Source: an uncultured Pelagibacteraceae bacterium (GTDB lineage: Bacteria; Pseudomonadota; Alphaproteobacteria; Pelagibacterales; Pelagibacteraceae). Taken from it: 64,000 nt of DNA. Shown here piece after piece: positions 48,161-56,216 of the stretch (the stretch's first letter is position 1; the number at the start of each line of letters is the position of its first letter). The translations under genes were made by a program, and so were the position numbers. The DNA lies in assembly GCA_902629075.1 (NCBI GenBank), contig CACOPK010000002.1:1-64000 (forward strand). The letters are read 5' to 3'. A model generated the notes under the pieces. The model searched no databases, was not told the DNA's origin, and worked only from the letters and a program-made list of their open reading frames with translations.

Positions 48161-49189
48161 ATGGAAACGACTAATGTTAATTTAAAAAATTGGAAATCAT
48201 TAATTAAACCGTCAAAAATAGACGTAGACCAAAACGAAGATAAAACTTTTGCAAAAGTCACAGCGGAACCATTAGAAAAAGGTTATGGTTTAACTATTGG
48301 TAACTCTTTAAGAAGAATTTTGTTATCTTCTATAAGAGGCGCAGCTGTAACTGCTATTCAGATTGATGGAGTACAACATGAATATAGCTCTATTAAAGGC
48401 GTTAGAGAAGATGTAACTGATATAGTCTTAAATATAAAATCATTAGCTTTAAAAAGTAACGCAGAAGGTAATAAAAAACTAATTTTAGATGCCAAAGGCC
48501 CTGGAGAAATAAAAGCTTCACAGATAAACCCTGTTACAGATATTGAAATATTAAATCCTGATTTAGTGATATGTAATCTTGATGAAAATACAAATTTCCA
48601 TATGGAGTTATTTGTAGGCAATGGCAAGGGGTATGTTTCTGCTGAATTAAATAAACCAGAAGAGCCACCGTTAGGATTAATTCCAATCGACTCACTATTT
48701 AGTCCTGTAAAAAAAGTTTCATATTCTGTTAGCACAGCTAGAGAAGGAAAAGCCTTAGATTATGATAAATTAACTATGGAAATAGAAACAAATGGATCAA
48801 TAACCGCTGAAGATGCATTAGCATATTCAGCAAGAATTTTTCAAGATCAATTAGGTATGTTTATTAATTTCGATGAACCGCAAGAAATTAAAATTCAAGA
48901 TCAGCCAAAAGAGCCTGAGTTTAATCAAAATCTTTTAAGAAAAGTTGATGAACTGGAGTTATCAGTGAGGTCTATGAATTGTTTAAAAAATGATAATATA
49001 ATTTATATTGGAGATTTAGTTCAAAAATCAGAAGGAGAGATGCTTAGAACACCAAATTTCGGTAGAAAGTCTTTGAATGAGATAAAAGAAGTTTTAAGTG
49101 GAATGTCACTTTATTTAGGCATGGAAATTCCAAACTGGCCTCCAGATAATATAGCTGAATTGTCCAAAAAATTAGAGGATGCAATTTAA
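48161..49189 (+). CDS. rpoA: RNA polymerase alpha subunit
   Basis: 342 residues from the ATG at 48161, one base after rpsK and preceded by AAAGGAGAG. A longer frame starting at 48125 would lie inside rpsK and add 12 unlikely residues. The assembly domain has [20 protein letters not shown] (about 40-59). The C-terminal domain has [20 protein letters not shown] (about 266-285) and [16 protein letters not shown], the alphaCTD helix-hairpin-helix region. Normal in all respects. Confidence 0.98.
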   Translation: METTNVNLKNWKSLIKPSKIDVDQNEDKTFAKVTAEPLEKGYGLTIGNSLRRILLSSIRGAAVTAIQIDGVQHEYSSIKGVREDVTDIVLNIKSLALKSNAEGNKKLILDAKGPGEIKASQINPVTDIEILNPDLVICNLDENTNFHMELFVGNGKGYVSAELNKPEEPPLGLIPIDSLFSPVKKVSYSVSTAREGKALDYDKLTMEIETNGSITAEDALAYSARIFQDQLGMFINFDEPQEIKIQDQPKEPEFNQNLLRKVDELELSVRSMNCLKNDNIIYIGDLVQKSEGEMLRTPNFGRKSLNEIKEVLSGMSLYLGMEIPNWPPDNIAELSKKLEDAI

Positions 49190-49194
49190 ATTAA

Positions 49195-49635
49195 ATGAGA
49201 CATAAATTTGGTCATAAAAAATTAAACAGAACATCTGAACATAGAAAAGCATTGATTAAAAACATGCTAAATTCATTAGTTAAATATGAACAAATAACTA
49301 CAACACTCCCTAAAGCAAAAGTACTTAGACCAGAAGCGGAAAAATTAATTACAATTGGTAAAAAAGATAATCTTGCTAACACAAAAAGATTAGTTTCAAA
49401 GTTACAGAATATTCAAACTGTAAACAAAGTAAGAAAAACTTTATCAAAAAGATATGAGGCTAGAAAAGGAGGTTATACACGTATTATCAAAGCAGGATAT
49501 AGATATGGAGATAACGCGCCAATGGCTATAATTGAATTTGTTGATAGAGATGTTGAGGCAAAAAAAGTAGATAGAAAAAAAGTTAAAACAGAAGATAAGA
49601 GCAAAGAACAGCCACCAGACCAAAAAACCGCATAA
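49195..49635 (+). CDS. rplQ: 50S ribosomal protein L17
   Basis: 146 residues. MRHKFGHKKLNRTSEHRKAL is the conserved start, and RTxxK-like NMLNSLVKYEQITTTLPKAK (about 24-43) and GGYTRIIKAGYRYGDNAPMA (about 92-111) are typical. A charged tail of about 20 residues (KSKEQPPDQKTA) ends it. Last gene of the alpha operon, with no terminator hairpin in the 16 bp before the next gene. Confidence 0.97.
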   Translation: MRHKFGHKKLNRTSEHRKALIKNMLNSLVKYEQITTTLPKAKVLRPEAEKLITIGKKDNLANTKRLVSKLQNIQTVNKVRKTLSKRYEARKGGYTRIIKAGYRYGDNAPMAIIEFVDRDVEAKKVDRKKVKTEDKSKEQPPDQKTA

Positions 49636-49651
49636 AAATTAATTAAACCTT

Positions 49652-50557
49652 ATGACAAAGGTTATTAAAATAGATTATAATTCCATTGGGCTAAGAATTG
49701 ACAAATGGATTAAAATTAATTTAATCAAAATTCCACAAAGTTTGATTGAAAAAGATTTAAGACAAGGCAAGATTAAAGTAAATAATAAAAAAATTAAAAG
49801 TTCTTATAAATTAAAAAAATCAGATAAAATATACTTATATAATTTTTCCTATAAAGATTTCATTAAAAAAAAAATAAAATTTATTCCTAAAAAAGATACC
49901 ATTAAAGATGCTGAAGATAATATAATTGAAAATAATTCAAACTTTATTGTCATAAATAAAAAATCTGGCCTTCCTGTTCAAGGTGGAACAAAAGTAAAAG
50001 AAAATATTATAGATATTTTTACTAATCATCATTATTTTGAAAAAACTCGCCCATATATTGTTCATAGAATAGATAAAGATACATCTGGTGTTTTAATAAT
50101 AGCAAAAAATCGTGAAACAGCTCAGCAACTAACAAGTTTATTTAGAATAAGAAAAATTTATAAAACATATTTGGCGATTTCATTTGGTCAATTAGATAAA
50201 AATAGGAATATTATTGATAATAATTTAATTAGATACGATGGTGATAAAAAAATTATTGAAAGAGCAATAACGCATTGTAGTAAAATCGACAGTAGTGCAA
50301 ACTATACTTTATTCAAGTTAAAACCAATAACTGGCAGAAAGCATCAGATTCGTAAACATCTCATTGATTTAAATTGTCCAATAGTGGGAGATCAAAAGTA
50401 TTTCATTAAAAAACCAAAAAAAAATGTGCAGTTATTGCTTCATGCTTATGAAATTAAATTTATTTTAAATAACAAAAAATATACATTTAGAGCTGATCTC
50501 CCTGATTATTTTACCAATTTTTTAATTAAAAATAATTTGAAACAGAAAGATTTTTAA
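49652..50557 (+). CDS. RluA-family ribosomal large subunit pseudouridine synthase (RluC-like)
   Basis: 301 residues. An S4 RNA-binding domain covers about 13-75 (RIDKWIKINLIKIPQSLIEK onward). The catalytic domain has YIVHRIDKDTSGVLIIAK (about 135-152); the Asp141 of HRID is the nucleophile. PITGRKHQIRKHL (about 223-235) is the second conserved motif. The combination of S4 and RluA catalytic domain fits RluC or RluD; position 955/2504/2580 versus 1911-1917 cannot be decided by eye. Its last 32 bases overlap the 3' end of lipB on the other strand. Confidence 0.9.
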   Translation: MTKVIKIDYNSIGLRIDKWIKINLIKIPQSLIEKDLRQGKIKVNNKKIKSSYKLKKSDKIYLYNFSYKDFIKKKIKFIPKKDTIKDAEDNIIENNSNFIVINKKSGLPVQGGTKVKENIIDIFTNHHYFEKTRPYIVHRIDKDTSGVLIIAKNRETAQQLTSLFRIRKIYKTYLAISFGQLDKNRNIIDNNLIRYDGDKKIIERAITHCSKIDSSANYTLFKLKPITGRKHQIRKHLIDLNCPIVGDQKYFIKKPKKNVQLLLHAYEIKFILNNKKYTFRADLPDYFTNFLIKNNLKQKDF

Positions 50558-51158
50558 TTAAATTTTTTTGCAATTGATTTACAAATTGAGAGTAATTGAT
50601 TGTAGTCAATTCCTTTAGTTTAACTAATTTACTGTTTGAAATTCCACATGGAATAATTTTTTTAAATATATCTAAATTATTATTTACATTAATTGAGAAT
50701 CCATGGTAGGTAACCCACTTCCTTACTTTAACTCCTATAGCAGCAATTTTTTTATTCTTACCTTTATGGTTAACCCATATTCCAATATTTTTTCTATCAC
50801 TATAACTTGTAATTTTAAATTCTCTTAAAGTATCTATTATTGAGTTTTCTAAAGTAATTATATATTTTCTAATATCTTTCTTTCTTTTTGATAAATCTAT
50901 AACTAGATAACATATTAATTGACCTGGAGAATGACAGGTAATTTTTCCTCCCCTAGAAGTTTTAATTACTTTAATTGATTTATCTAAAATATCAGATGTT
51001 TTAAAACCAGTCCCTCCGGTAAAAATTTCTCGATGCTCTAAAAACCAAATTAATTCTTTTTCTTTATTATTTAATATATTATCTAATCTTTTTTCCATTA
51101 TTTGAATTGCATCATTATATTCTACTGGTTTTACTGATTTTTTTATCTCTATACTCAT
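50526..51158 (-). CDS. lipB: octanoyl-ACP:protein N-octanoyltransferase
   Basis: 210 residues. Transfers octanoate from ACP to lipoyl domains. RGGKITCHSPGQLICYLVID (69-88) is the LipB signature. The catalytic Lys144 is in AAIGVKVRKW (139-148) and Cys171 in IIPCGIS (168-174), matching the Lys/Cys dyad of E. coli LipB with a small offset. The tail overlaps the convergent pseudouridine synthase gene by 32 nt. The start is 52 bp from the divergent mgtE. Confidence 0.95.
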   Translation of the reverse strand: MSIEIKKSVKPVEYNDAIQIMEKRLDNILNNKEKELIWFLEHREIFTGGTGFKTSDILDKSIKVIKTSRGGKITCHSPGQLICYLVIDLSKRKKDIRKYIITLENSIIDTLREFKITSYSDRKNIGIWVNHKGKNKKIAAIGVKVRKWVTYHGFSINVNNNLDIFKKIIPCGISNSKLVKLKELTTINYSQFVNQLQKNLIKNLSVSNYF

Positions 51159-51210
51159 ATTAAATTTGTAATATAAGGATATCGCTCAAAAAATACTAGG
51201 AATATCAGCC

Positions 51211-52587
51211 ATGAGTTTAATAAAAAAAAGTAAAGATAAAATTGTAAATTTTGAATTTAATAAAGAGTATATAAAAGTAATTACTGAAAAAATATCCAGT
51301 AGTGACGCAGATTTTATAAATAATTCTTTTAAAGAAATGCATCCAGCAGATGCTGCGGATATAATTGAACATTTATCTCAGGATGATAGAGAAAAATTAA
51401 TTAAATTAAGCAACTTTAAGATTGATCCATCAATATTTATTGAACTTAATGAAGCAATCCAAACCGAAATTACTAAATATTTGTCAAACGAAAGTATTGT
51501 TTTTATTTTAAAAAACCTAGATTCGGATGATGCAATTAAAATTTTAGAAAATCTAGATGAGAAAAATAAAAATGATATACTAGGATCACTTCCACCTAAA
51601 GATAGATTCGTTTTACTAGAGAGCTTAAGTTATCCAGAGGACAGCGCTGCTAGAATTATGCAAAGACAGTTTACGGCTATACCTAGCAATTGGTCAGTAG
51701 GTCAAACCATTGACTATTTAAGGGAAAATAGAGATTTACCAGAAGAATTTTTAGAAATTTTTATAGTAGATAATGAATTTAAACCCATTGGAACGGTTCC
51801 TTCCTCTAAAGTATTAAGAACTCCTAGAGATGCTAAAATGATTTCAATTACAAATGAAACACAATTTTTAATACCAGTAGACATGGACCGAGAAGAAGTC
51901 GGTAGGATGTTTGAAAATTATAATCTTAATTCTGCAAGTGTAGTAGATAAAAATAATAAATTGGTAGGAATGATAACGAATGATGATGTATTAACAGTGC
52001 TAGCCGAGGAAGCTGAGGAAGACGCTCTTAGACTAGCTGGTGTTGGAGATGAAGAAATTACCGATGGTATTTTTACAAAGACAAAAAGAAGATTTAATTG
52101 GTTATTATTAAATTTATTTACGGCATTTTTAGCAACTTGGGTAATTAGTATATTTGGTGCCACGATAGAACAAATGGTTGCTCTTGCTTTTTTGATGCCA
52201 ATAGTAGCTTCTATGGGTGGAAATGCAGGAATGCAAACATTAGCAGTTACTGTTAGAGCTATAGCAACTAATGATTTAACAGAAAATAATTTTTCTCAAA
52301 ATATATTGAAAGAATTTTCAATAGGTATTTTGAATGGTATTATATTTGCTTTAATAAGTGCAGCTATAGTTCAGTTATGGTTCAAGGATGCAATCTTGTC
52401 GTTAATTATATCTGTATCAATGGTTCTAAACATGATAGTTGCTGGCTTGTTTGGAATTTTAATTCCAATAGGTTTAAAAAAATTTAAAGTAGATCCAGCA
52501 ATAGCATCAAGTGTATTTGTAACAACAATAACCGACGTTATAGGTTTCTTATCTTTTCTTGGAATTGGTGCTTACTTTTTTTACTAG
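51211..52587 (+). CDS. mgtE: MgtE-type magnesium transporter/channel
   Basis: 458 residues. The N-domain (about 20-135) contains the helical superhelix and LGSLPPKDRFVLLESLSYPE-like repeats, followed by two CBS domains (about 145-265; RQFTAIPSNWSVGQTIDYL and LIPVDMDREEVGRMF). The membrane part (about 285-458) has five segments, with MPIVASMGGNAGMQTLAV (about 329-346) and PAIASSVFVTTITDVIGFL (about 429-447) carrying the Mg2+ pore Asp. Cytoplasmic Mg2+ gates such channels. Its TAG stop abuts panC's stop on the other strand with no spacer. Confidence 0.95.
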   Translation: MSLIKKSKDKIVNFEFNKEYIKVITEKISSSDADFINNSFKEMHPADAADIIEHLSQDDREKLIKLSNFKIDPSIFIELNEAIQTEITKYLSNESIVFILKNLDSDDAIKILENLDEKNKNDILGSLPPKDRFVLLESLSYPEDSAARIMQRQFTAIPSNWSVGQTIDYLRENRDLPEEFLEIFIVDNEFKPIGTVPSSKVLRTPRDAKMISITNETQFLIPVDMDREEVGRMFENYNLNSASVVDKNNKLVGMITNDDVLTVLAEEAEEDALRLAGVGDEEITDGIFTKTKRRFNWLLLNLFTAFLATWVISIFGATIEQMVALAFLMPIVASMGGNAGMQTLAVTVRAIATNDLTENNFSQNILKEFSIGILNGIIFALISAAIVQLWFKDAILSLIISVSMVLNMIVAGLFGILIPIGLKKFKVDPAIASSVFVTTITDVIGFLSFLGIGAYFFY

Positions 52588-53397
52588 TTAAAAATTATCT
52601 ATTAAACGAACATTTCCCTGCTTATAAGCAATAAAAATTTTAAAATTCTTTTTTGTAAACTTTTTAGACAAATTTTGTGAATTACGAATTTCAAAATATT
52701 CAACTTTGTCACATAACAATTTTATTTTTAACAAATATGATTCAAGCAGCTTACTATCACTAAACTTATATGTAATTCGTCTTTTAAAATTATATAATAT
52801 TTTTGAAATATTTTCAGAATTTTTTAGCGATTTTTTATTAAGCAAAATATTTCTAGATGATAAAGGTAATTTATTTTTATTTCTTATAGTTTTGCAACCA
52901 ACGATTTTGGTTTTAAATTTATTTTGTAAATACTTTTTTATTAAAAAAATTTGTTGATAATCTTTTTCTCCTAAATACATAAATTTTGCATTTATATTTT
53001 CCAAAAGTCTATTAATAACTGCTAGAACCCCTTCAAAATGTCCGATTCGACGTCTTGCACATAATACTTTATCTTTTTTTGAAATCTTAATTTTCCTTTT
53101 AATTCCTTTATTATAAATTTCATTATTATTTGGAACAAAAACATAATCGACACCTAGCTTTCTTAAAATAGAAATATCCTTATCAATGTTTCGTGGATAT
53201 CTATTAAAATCTTTTTTTTCGTTAAACTGTGTAGGATTTACATAAATACTAACTAGAACTTTTCTTAATTTAAATTTTGCTTTTTTAATTAAATATATAT
53301 GTCCTTTATGAAGAGAACCCATAGTAGGCACGAATCCAATATTTTTATTAAAATTTAATTCCCTATTTAAAACATTAAAGCTTTTAATAATTTTCAT
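52588..53397 (-). CDS. panC: pantothenate synthetase
   Basis: 269 residues, slightly shorter than the usual 280. Joins pantoate and beta-alanine with ATP. GFVPTMGSLHKGHIYLI (21-37) holds the HxGH ATP-binding motif (His30, His33). SIYVNPTQFNEKKDFNRYPR (about 50-69) and the C-A-R-R-R-I-G-H-F-E-G-V segment (about 113-124) match the pantoate site, though the usual R-P-G-H-F is R-I-G-H-F here. panB is not adjacent. It diverges from galU across 27 bp. Confidence 0.9.
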   Translation of the reverse strand: MKIIKSFNVLNRELNFNKNIGFVPTMGSLHKGHIYLIKKAKFKLRKVLVSIYVNPTQFNEKKDFNRYPRNIDKDISILRKLGVDYVFVPNNNEIYNKGIKRKIKISKKDKVLCARRRIGHFEGVLAVINRLLENINAKFMYLGEKDYQQIFLIKKYLQNKFKTKIVGCKTIRNKNKLPLSSRNILLNKKSLKNSENISKILYNFKRRITYKFSDSKLLESYLLKIKLLCDKVEYFEIRNSQNLSKKFTKKNFKIFIAYKQGNVRLIDNF

Positions 53398-53424
53398 TTA
53401 TGATACTTGATTAAATAATACATT

Positions 53425-54240
53425 ATGATCAAACAAGCAATAATACCACTTGCTGGATTAGGCACTAGATTGTTGCCATTGACAAGTGTATTTCCAAAGG
53501 AATTACTGCCTATTAATGGCAAACCAGGTCTAGAATATATTTTAGATGAATGTATTGACGCTGGCATTAACGAAATTATTTTTATTATTTCTAAAAAAAA
53601 AAAACTTATCAAAAAATATTTTTATAATGATAAGTATTATAAAAATATAATTAAAAAAAAAAAAGATAGTAGAATAAATAAAGAATATAATAAAATACTT
53701 AAGTTTAAAAAAAAAATTAAATTTGTTTACCAAAATAATCCATTGGGTACAGGTGACGCTATTTTAAAAACAAAAAATTATATTACAGGTTCTCATTTTT
53801 TGATTTTGTTTCCAGATGATTTAATTATGAAAAAAAATTGTTCAAAACAGATGATTTCAATACATAAAAAATTAAATTGTTCAGTTATGGCATCAATTAA
53901 AGTTAAAAAAAAAAATGTTAGTAGATGGGGAATATATTCAATAAAAAAAAAAATTAGTAAAAATGAATTTTTGATTGATGACGTTGTTGAAAAACCAAAG
54001 ATAAATAATGCCCCTTCTACTAATGCCGTTATAGGTAGATATATTTTACCAAAAGAAATTTTCAATAAACTTACTATTCAAAAAAAAGGCATAGGAGGGG
54101 AAATTCATATAACCGACTCAATAAGAGAACTAATAAAAGAAAAACATAAATTTATTGGCCATAATTTTGCCGGTAAATATCTAGATTGTGGAACTATGTA
54201 CGGTTATATAAATTCATCTTTAAAAATATCTAAATTATGA
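53425..54240 (+). CDS. galU: UTP-glucose-1-phosphate uridylyltransferase
   Basis: 271 residues. AGLGTRLLPLTSVFPKELLP (10-29) is the GalU nucleotide-binding loop and FVYQNNPLGTGDAI (about 98-111) the second. GEIHITDSI (about 226-234) and LDCGTMYGYINSSL close it. Makes UDP-glucose, used by ugd, which starts inside its last codon (ATGA overlap). Odd: four A tracts of 11 or 12 (see the repeat entry) lie in the first 530 bp of the gene. Confidence 0.93.
   Translation: MIKQAIIPLAGLGTRLLPLTSVFPKELLPINGKPGLEYILDECIDAGINEIIFIISKKKKLIKKYFYNDKYYKNIIKKKKDSRINKEYNKILKFKKKIKFVYQNNPLGTGDAILKTKNYITGSHFLILFPDDLIMKKNCSKQMISIHKKLNCSVMASIKVKKKNVSRWGIYSIKKKISKNEFLIDDVVEKPKINNAPSTNAVIGRYILPKEIFNKLTIQKKGIGGEIHITDSIRELIKEKHKFIGHNFAGKYLDCGTMYGYINSSLKISKL
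53593..53953 (+). repeat. four long homopolymeric A tracts within galU
   Basis: A12 at 53593-53604, A12 at 53653-53664, A11 at 53905-53915 and A11 at 53943-53953. All fall in coding sequence and encode runs of lysine. Such tracts can cause polymerase slippage during replication, transcription or sequencing. The frame is intact as given. Confidence 0.85.
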
Positions 54241-55535
54241 AATTATGCATGATAGGTACTGGCTATGTTGGTCTAGTTAGTGGCGTTTGTTTTGCTGATT
54301 TGGGCAATGAAGTTATATGCGTCGATAAAGATAAAAATAAAATTGATAAGTTAAAAAAATCAATAATTCCAATATACGAACCTGGACTAGATGAATTGGT
54401 TAAAAAAAATTATAAAGCAGGAAGATTAAAATTCTCTACAAATCTTGTGGAATCTGTACAAAAATCTAAAATTATTTTTATTTGTGTAGGTACACCAACA
54501 CTTAGAAATAAATACGAAGCAGATTTATCCCAAGTTTTTTCAGCTGCAAAAGAAATTAGTAAAAATATTAATTCTTTTAAAATTATAATCAATAAATCAA
54601 CAGTCCCAGTTATGACAGGTGATTTAGTTGAAAAAATTATGTCGAAAAATGTTAAAAAAAGTTTGTTCACAATAGTATCAAATCCAGAGTTTTTAAGAGA
54701 AGGTGATGCTATAAGAGATTTTATATATCCTGACAGAATTGTCATTGGAACATCTGACAGAAAAGCAAATAAACTATTACGAAATTTGTATTTACCTCTT
54801 ATTTCAAAAGGAGCAAAATACATAAGTACTTCAAGAAGAGCAGCAGAATTGATTAAATATGCATCAAATGCTTTCTTAGCTACAAAAATAACTTTTATTA
54901 ATGAATTGGCAAATCTATGTGAAAAATTAAAAATAAATGTTGAAGATGTTTCAATTGGTATGGGAACTGATAAAAGAATAGGAGGACGATTTTTAAGAGC
55001 TGGTCCTGCTTATGGCGGATCTTGTTTTCCAAAAGATACTAGAGCAATTGTTGATACCGCAAATAAATCCAAAGTTTCTTTATCTGTAATTAAAACTGTA
55101 ATAAATTCTAATGATAATAGATCAGGAATATTACTAAAAAGAGTTAAAAAAATTTTAAATAATAAAATTAAGAATAAAAATATTACTTTTTTAGGAGTAA
55201 CATTTAAAGCAAATACGGATGATATGCGCGAGTCAGCCTGTTTAAAAATGATACCTTATTTAAATAAAAAAGGTGCTAAAATTAGGTATTATGACCCAAC
55301 TGGAGAAAAAAAGGAATTTATTAAATTTAAAAATGTTCAATATAAAAATACTATTAAAGATGCATGTGAGTTATCTGATCTAGTAATTGTTCATACTGAA
55401 TGGAATGAATTTAAATTGATTGACTTAAAAAAAATTATTAAAAAGAAGAGCTTTAGTGTATATGATATGCGAAACATTTACTCACCTGAAAAAATGAAAA
55501 AACAAAATATAAAATATTTCGGTGTTGGTAGATAA
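54237..55535 (+). CDS. ugd: UDP-glucose 6-dehydrogenase
   Basis: 432 residues. Two-step NAD+ oxidation of UDP-glucose to UDP-glucuronate. GTGYVGLVSGVCFADLG (7-23) binds NAD+, NKSTVPVMTGD (about 119-129) is conserved, and the catalytic Cys263 is in YGGSCFPKDTRA (about 259-270). The C-terminal UDP-binding domain begins near 310 (FLGVTFKANTDDMRES). It is co-translated with galU by a 4-base overlap, forming a glucuronate-donor unit for surface polysaccharide. One base separates its stop from RidA's. Confidence 0.96.
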   Translation: MKLCMIGTGYVGLVSGVCFADLGNEVICVDKDKNKIDKLKKSIIPIYEPGLDELVKKNYKAGRLKFSTNLVESVQKSKIIFICVGTPTLRNKYEADLSQVFSAAKEISKNINSFKIIINKSTVPVMTGDLVEKIMSKNVKKSLFTIVSNPEFLREGDAIRDFIYPDRIVIGTSDRKANKLLRNLYLPLISKGAKYISTSRRAAELIKYASNAFLATKITFINELANLCEKLKINVEDVSIGMGTDKRIGGRFLRAGPAYGGSCFPKDTRAIVDTANKSKVSLSVIKTVINSNDNRSGILLKRVKKILNNKIKNKNITFLGVTFKANTDDMRESACLKMIPYLNKKGAKIRYYDPTGEKKEFIKFKNVQYKNTIKDACELSDLVIVHTEWNEFKLIDLKKIIKKKSFSVYDMRNIYSPEKMKKQNIKYFGVGR

Positions 55536-55536
55536 A

Positions 55537-55998
55537 TTAATTTAATTCAAAAATTGCATCAACTTCAACAGCAACACCTAAGGGCAAGCTATTAGCACTT
55601 ACCGCTGCTCTAGTATGCATACCTTTTTCTCCAAAAATTTTTACTATAGTATCAGATGCACCATTTATTACTTTTGGCTGTTCATTAAAATTGTCTGTTG
55701 AGTTGACAAACCCTGTAAGTTTAATGCAGGATTTTATTTTTGAAAGATCACCATTTAAATGCTTTTTCGCTTGGGATACTATATTTAAAGCACATCTGAT
55801 TGCTGCTTGATAGCCTTGATCAGTATTAAAATCTTTTCCTAATTTTCCTTTAATTAAATTACCATTGGCATCATTAGAAATTTGGCCTGAAATATATAAA
55901 AATTTACCTATTTCTTTAGTCGCTACATAGGATCCAACTGGATCTGTAGCAGATGGCAAATTTAAATTGTTTTTTTTTAAATTTTCCTCAAAATTCAT
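55537..55998 (-). CDS. RidA/YjgF family protein (larger 150-residue subgroup)
   Basis: 153 residues. RidA-type proteins hydrolyse reactive enamine/imine intermediates from PLP enzymes. Here YISGQISNDANG (about 31-42), QAAIRCALNIVSQAKKHL (about 64-81) and the C-terminal RAAVSANSLPLGVAVEVDAI (about 131-150) identify the fold; the Arg before AAVSA is in the expected substrate position. The length and the GVAVEVDAIF end belong to the YjgF_like_1 subgroup rather than canonical 128-residue RidA, so the activity may differ. Overlaps the small exported gene by four bases. Confidence 0.82.
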   Translation of the reverse strand: MNFEENLKKNNLNLPSATDPVGSYVATKEIGKFLYISGQISNDANGNLIKGKLGKDFNTDQGYQAAIRCALNIVSQAKKHLNGDLSKIKSCIKLTGFVNSTDNFNEQPKVINGASDTIVKIFGEKGMHTRAAVSANSLPLGVAVEVDAIFELN

Positions 55999-56216
55999 TT
56001 CTTTTTTTTAAACCAATCTGAAAGATACTTTTTTTCTTTTACATTTGATGCATCAATTTCAACATCTCCAAATGTGGAAGATTTATTTTTTGCCTTTTTT
56101 GTTATGCAACCAAGGTACTCTTTTGATAATTTTTTAATTCCTGAGCAATCTATTGCGCTATAAACAGTTTCATTATAAACAAAAAATATGAAAACTATTA
56201 AAATTATTTTTTTCAT
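55995..56216 (-). CDS. small exported protein, unknown function
   Basis: 73 residues. Residues 1-20 look like a signal peptide (KKIILIVFIFFVYNETVYSA, 2-21) with likely cleavage after SA. The mature part of about 52 residues has two cysteines (24 and 37) that could form a disulfide, and is Lys-rich. There is no lipobox. Start overlaps the topA stop (ATGA) and the stop overlaps the RidA-like start, so it is translated as a unit with both. Not too short to be real given this coupling. I do not recognise it. Confidence 0.65.
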   Translation of the reverse strand: MKKIILIVFIFFVYNETVYSAIDCSGIKKLSKEYLGCITKKAKNKSSTFGDVEIDASNVKEKKYLSDWFKKKK

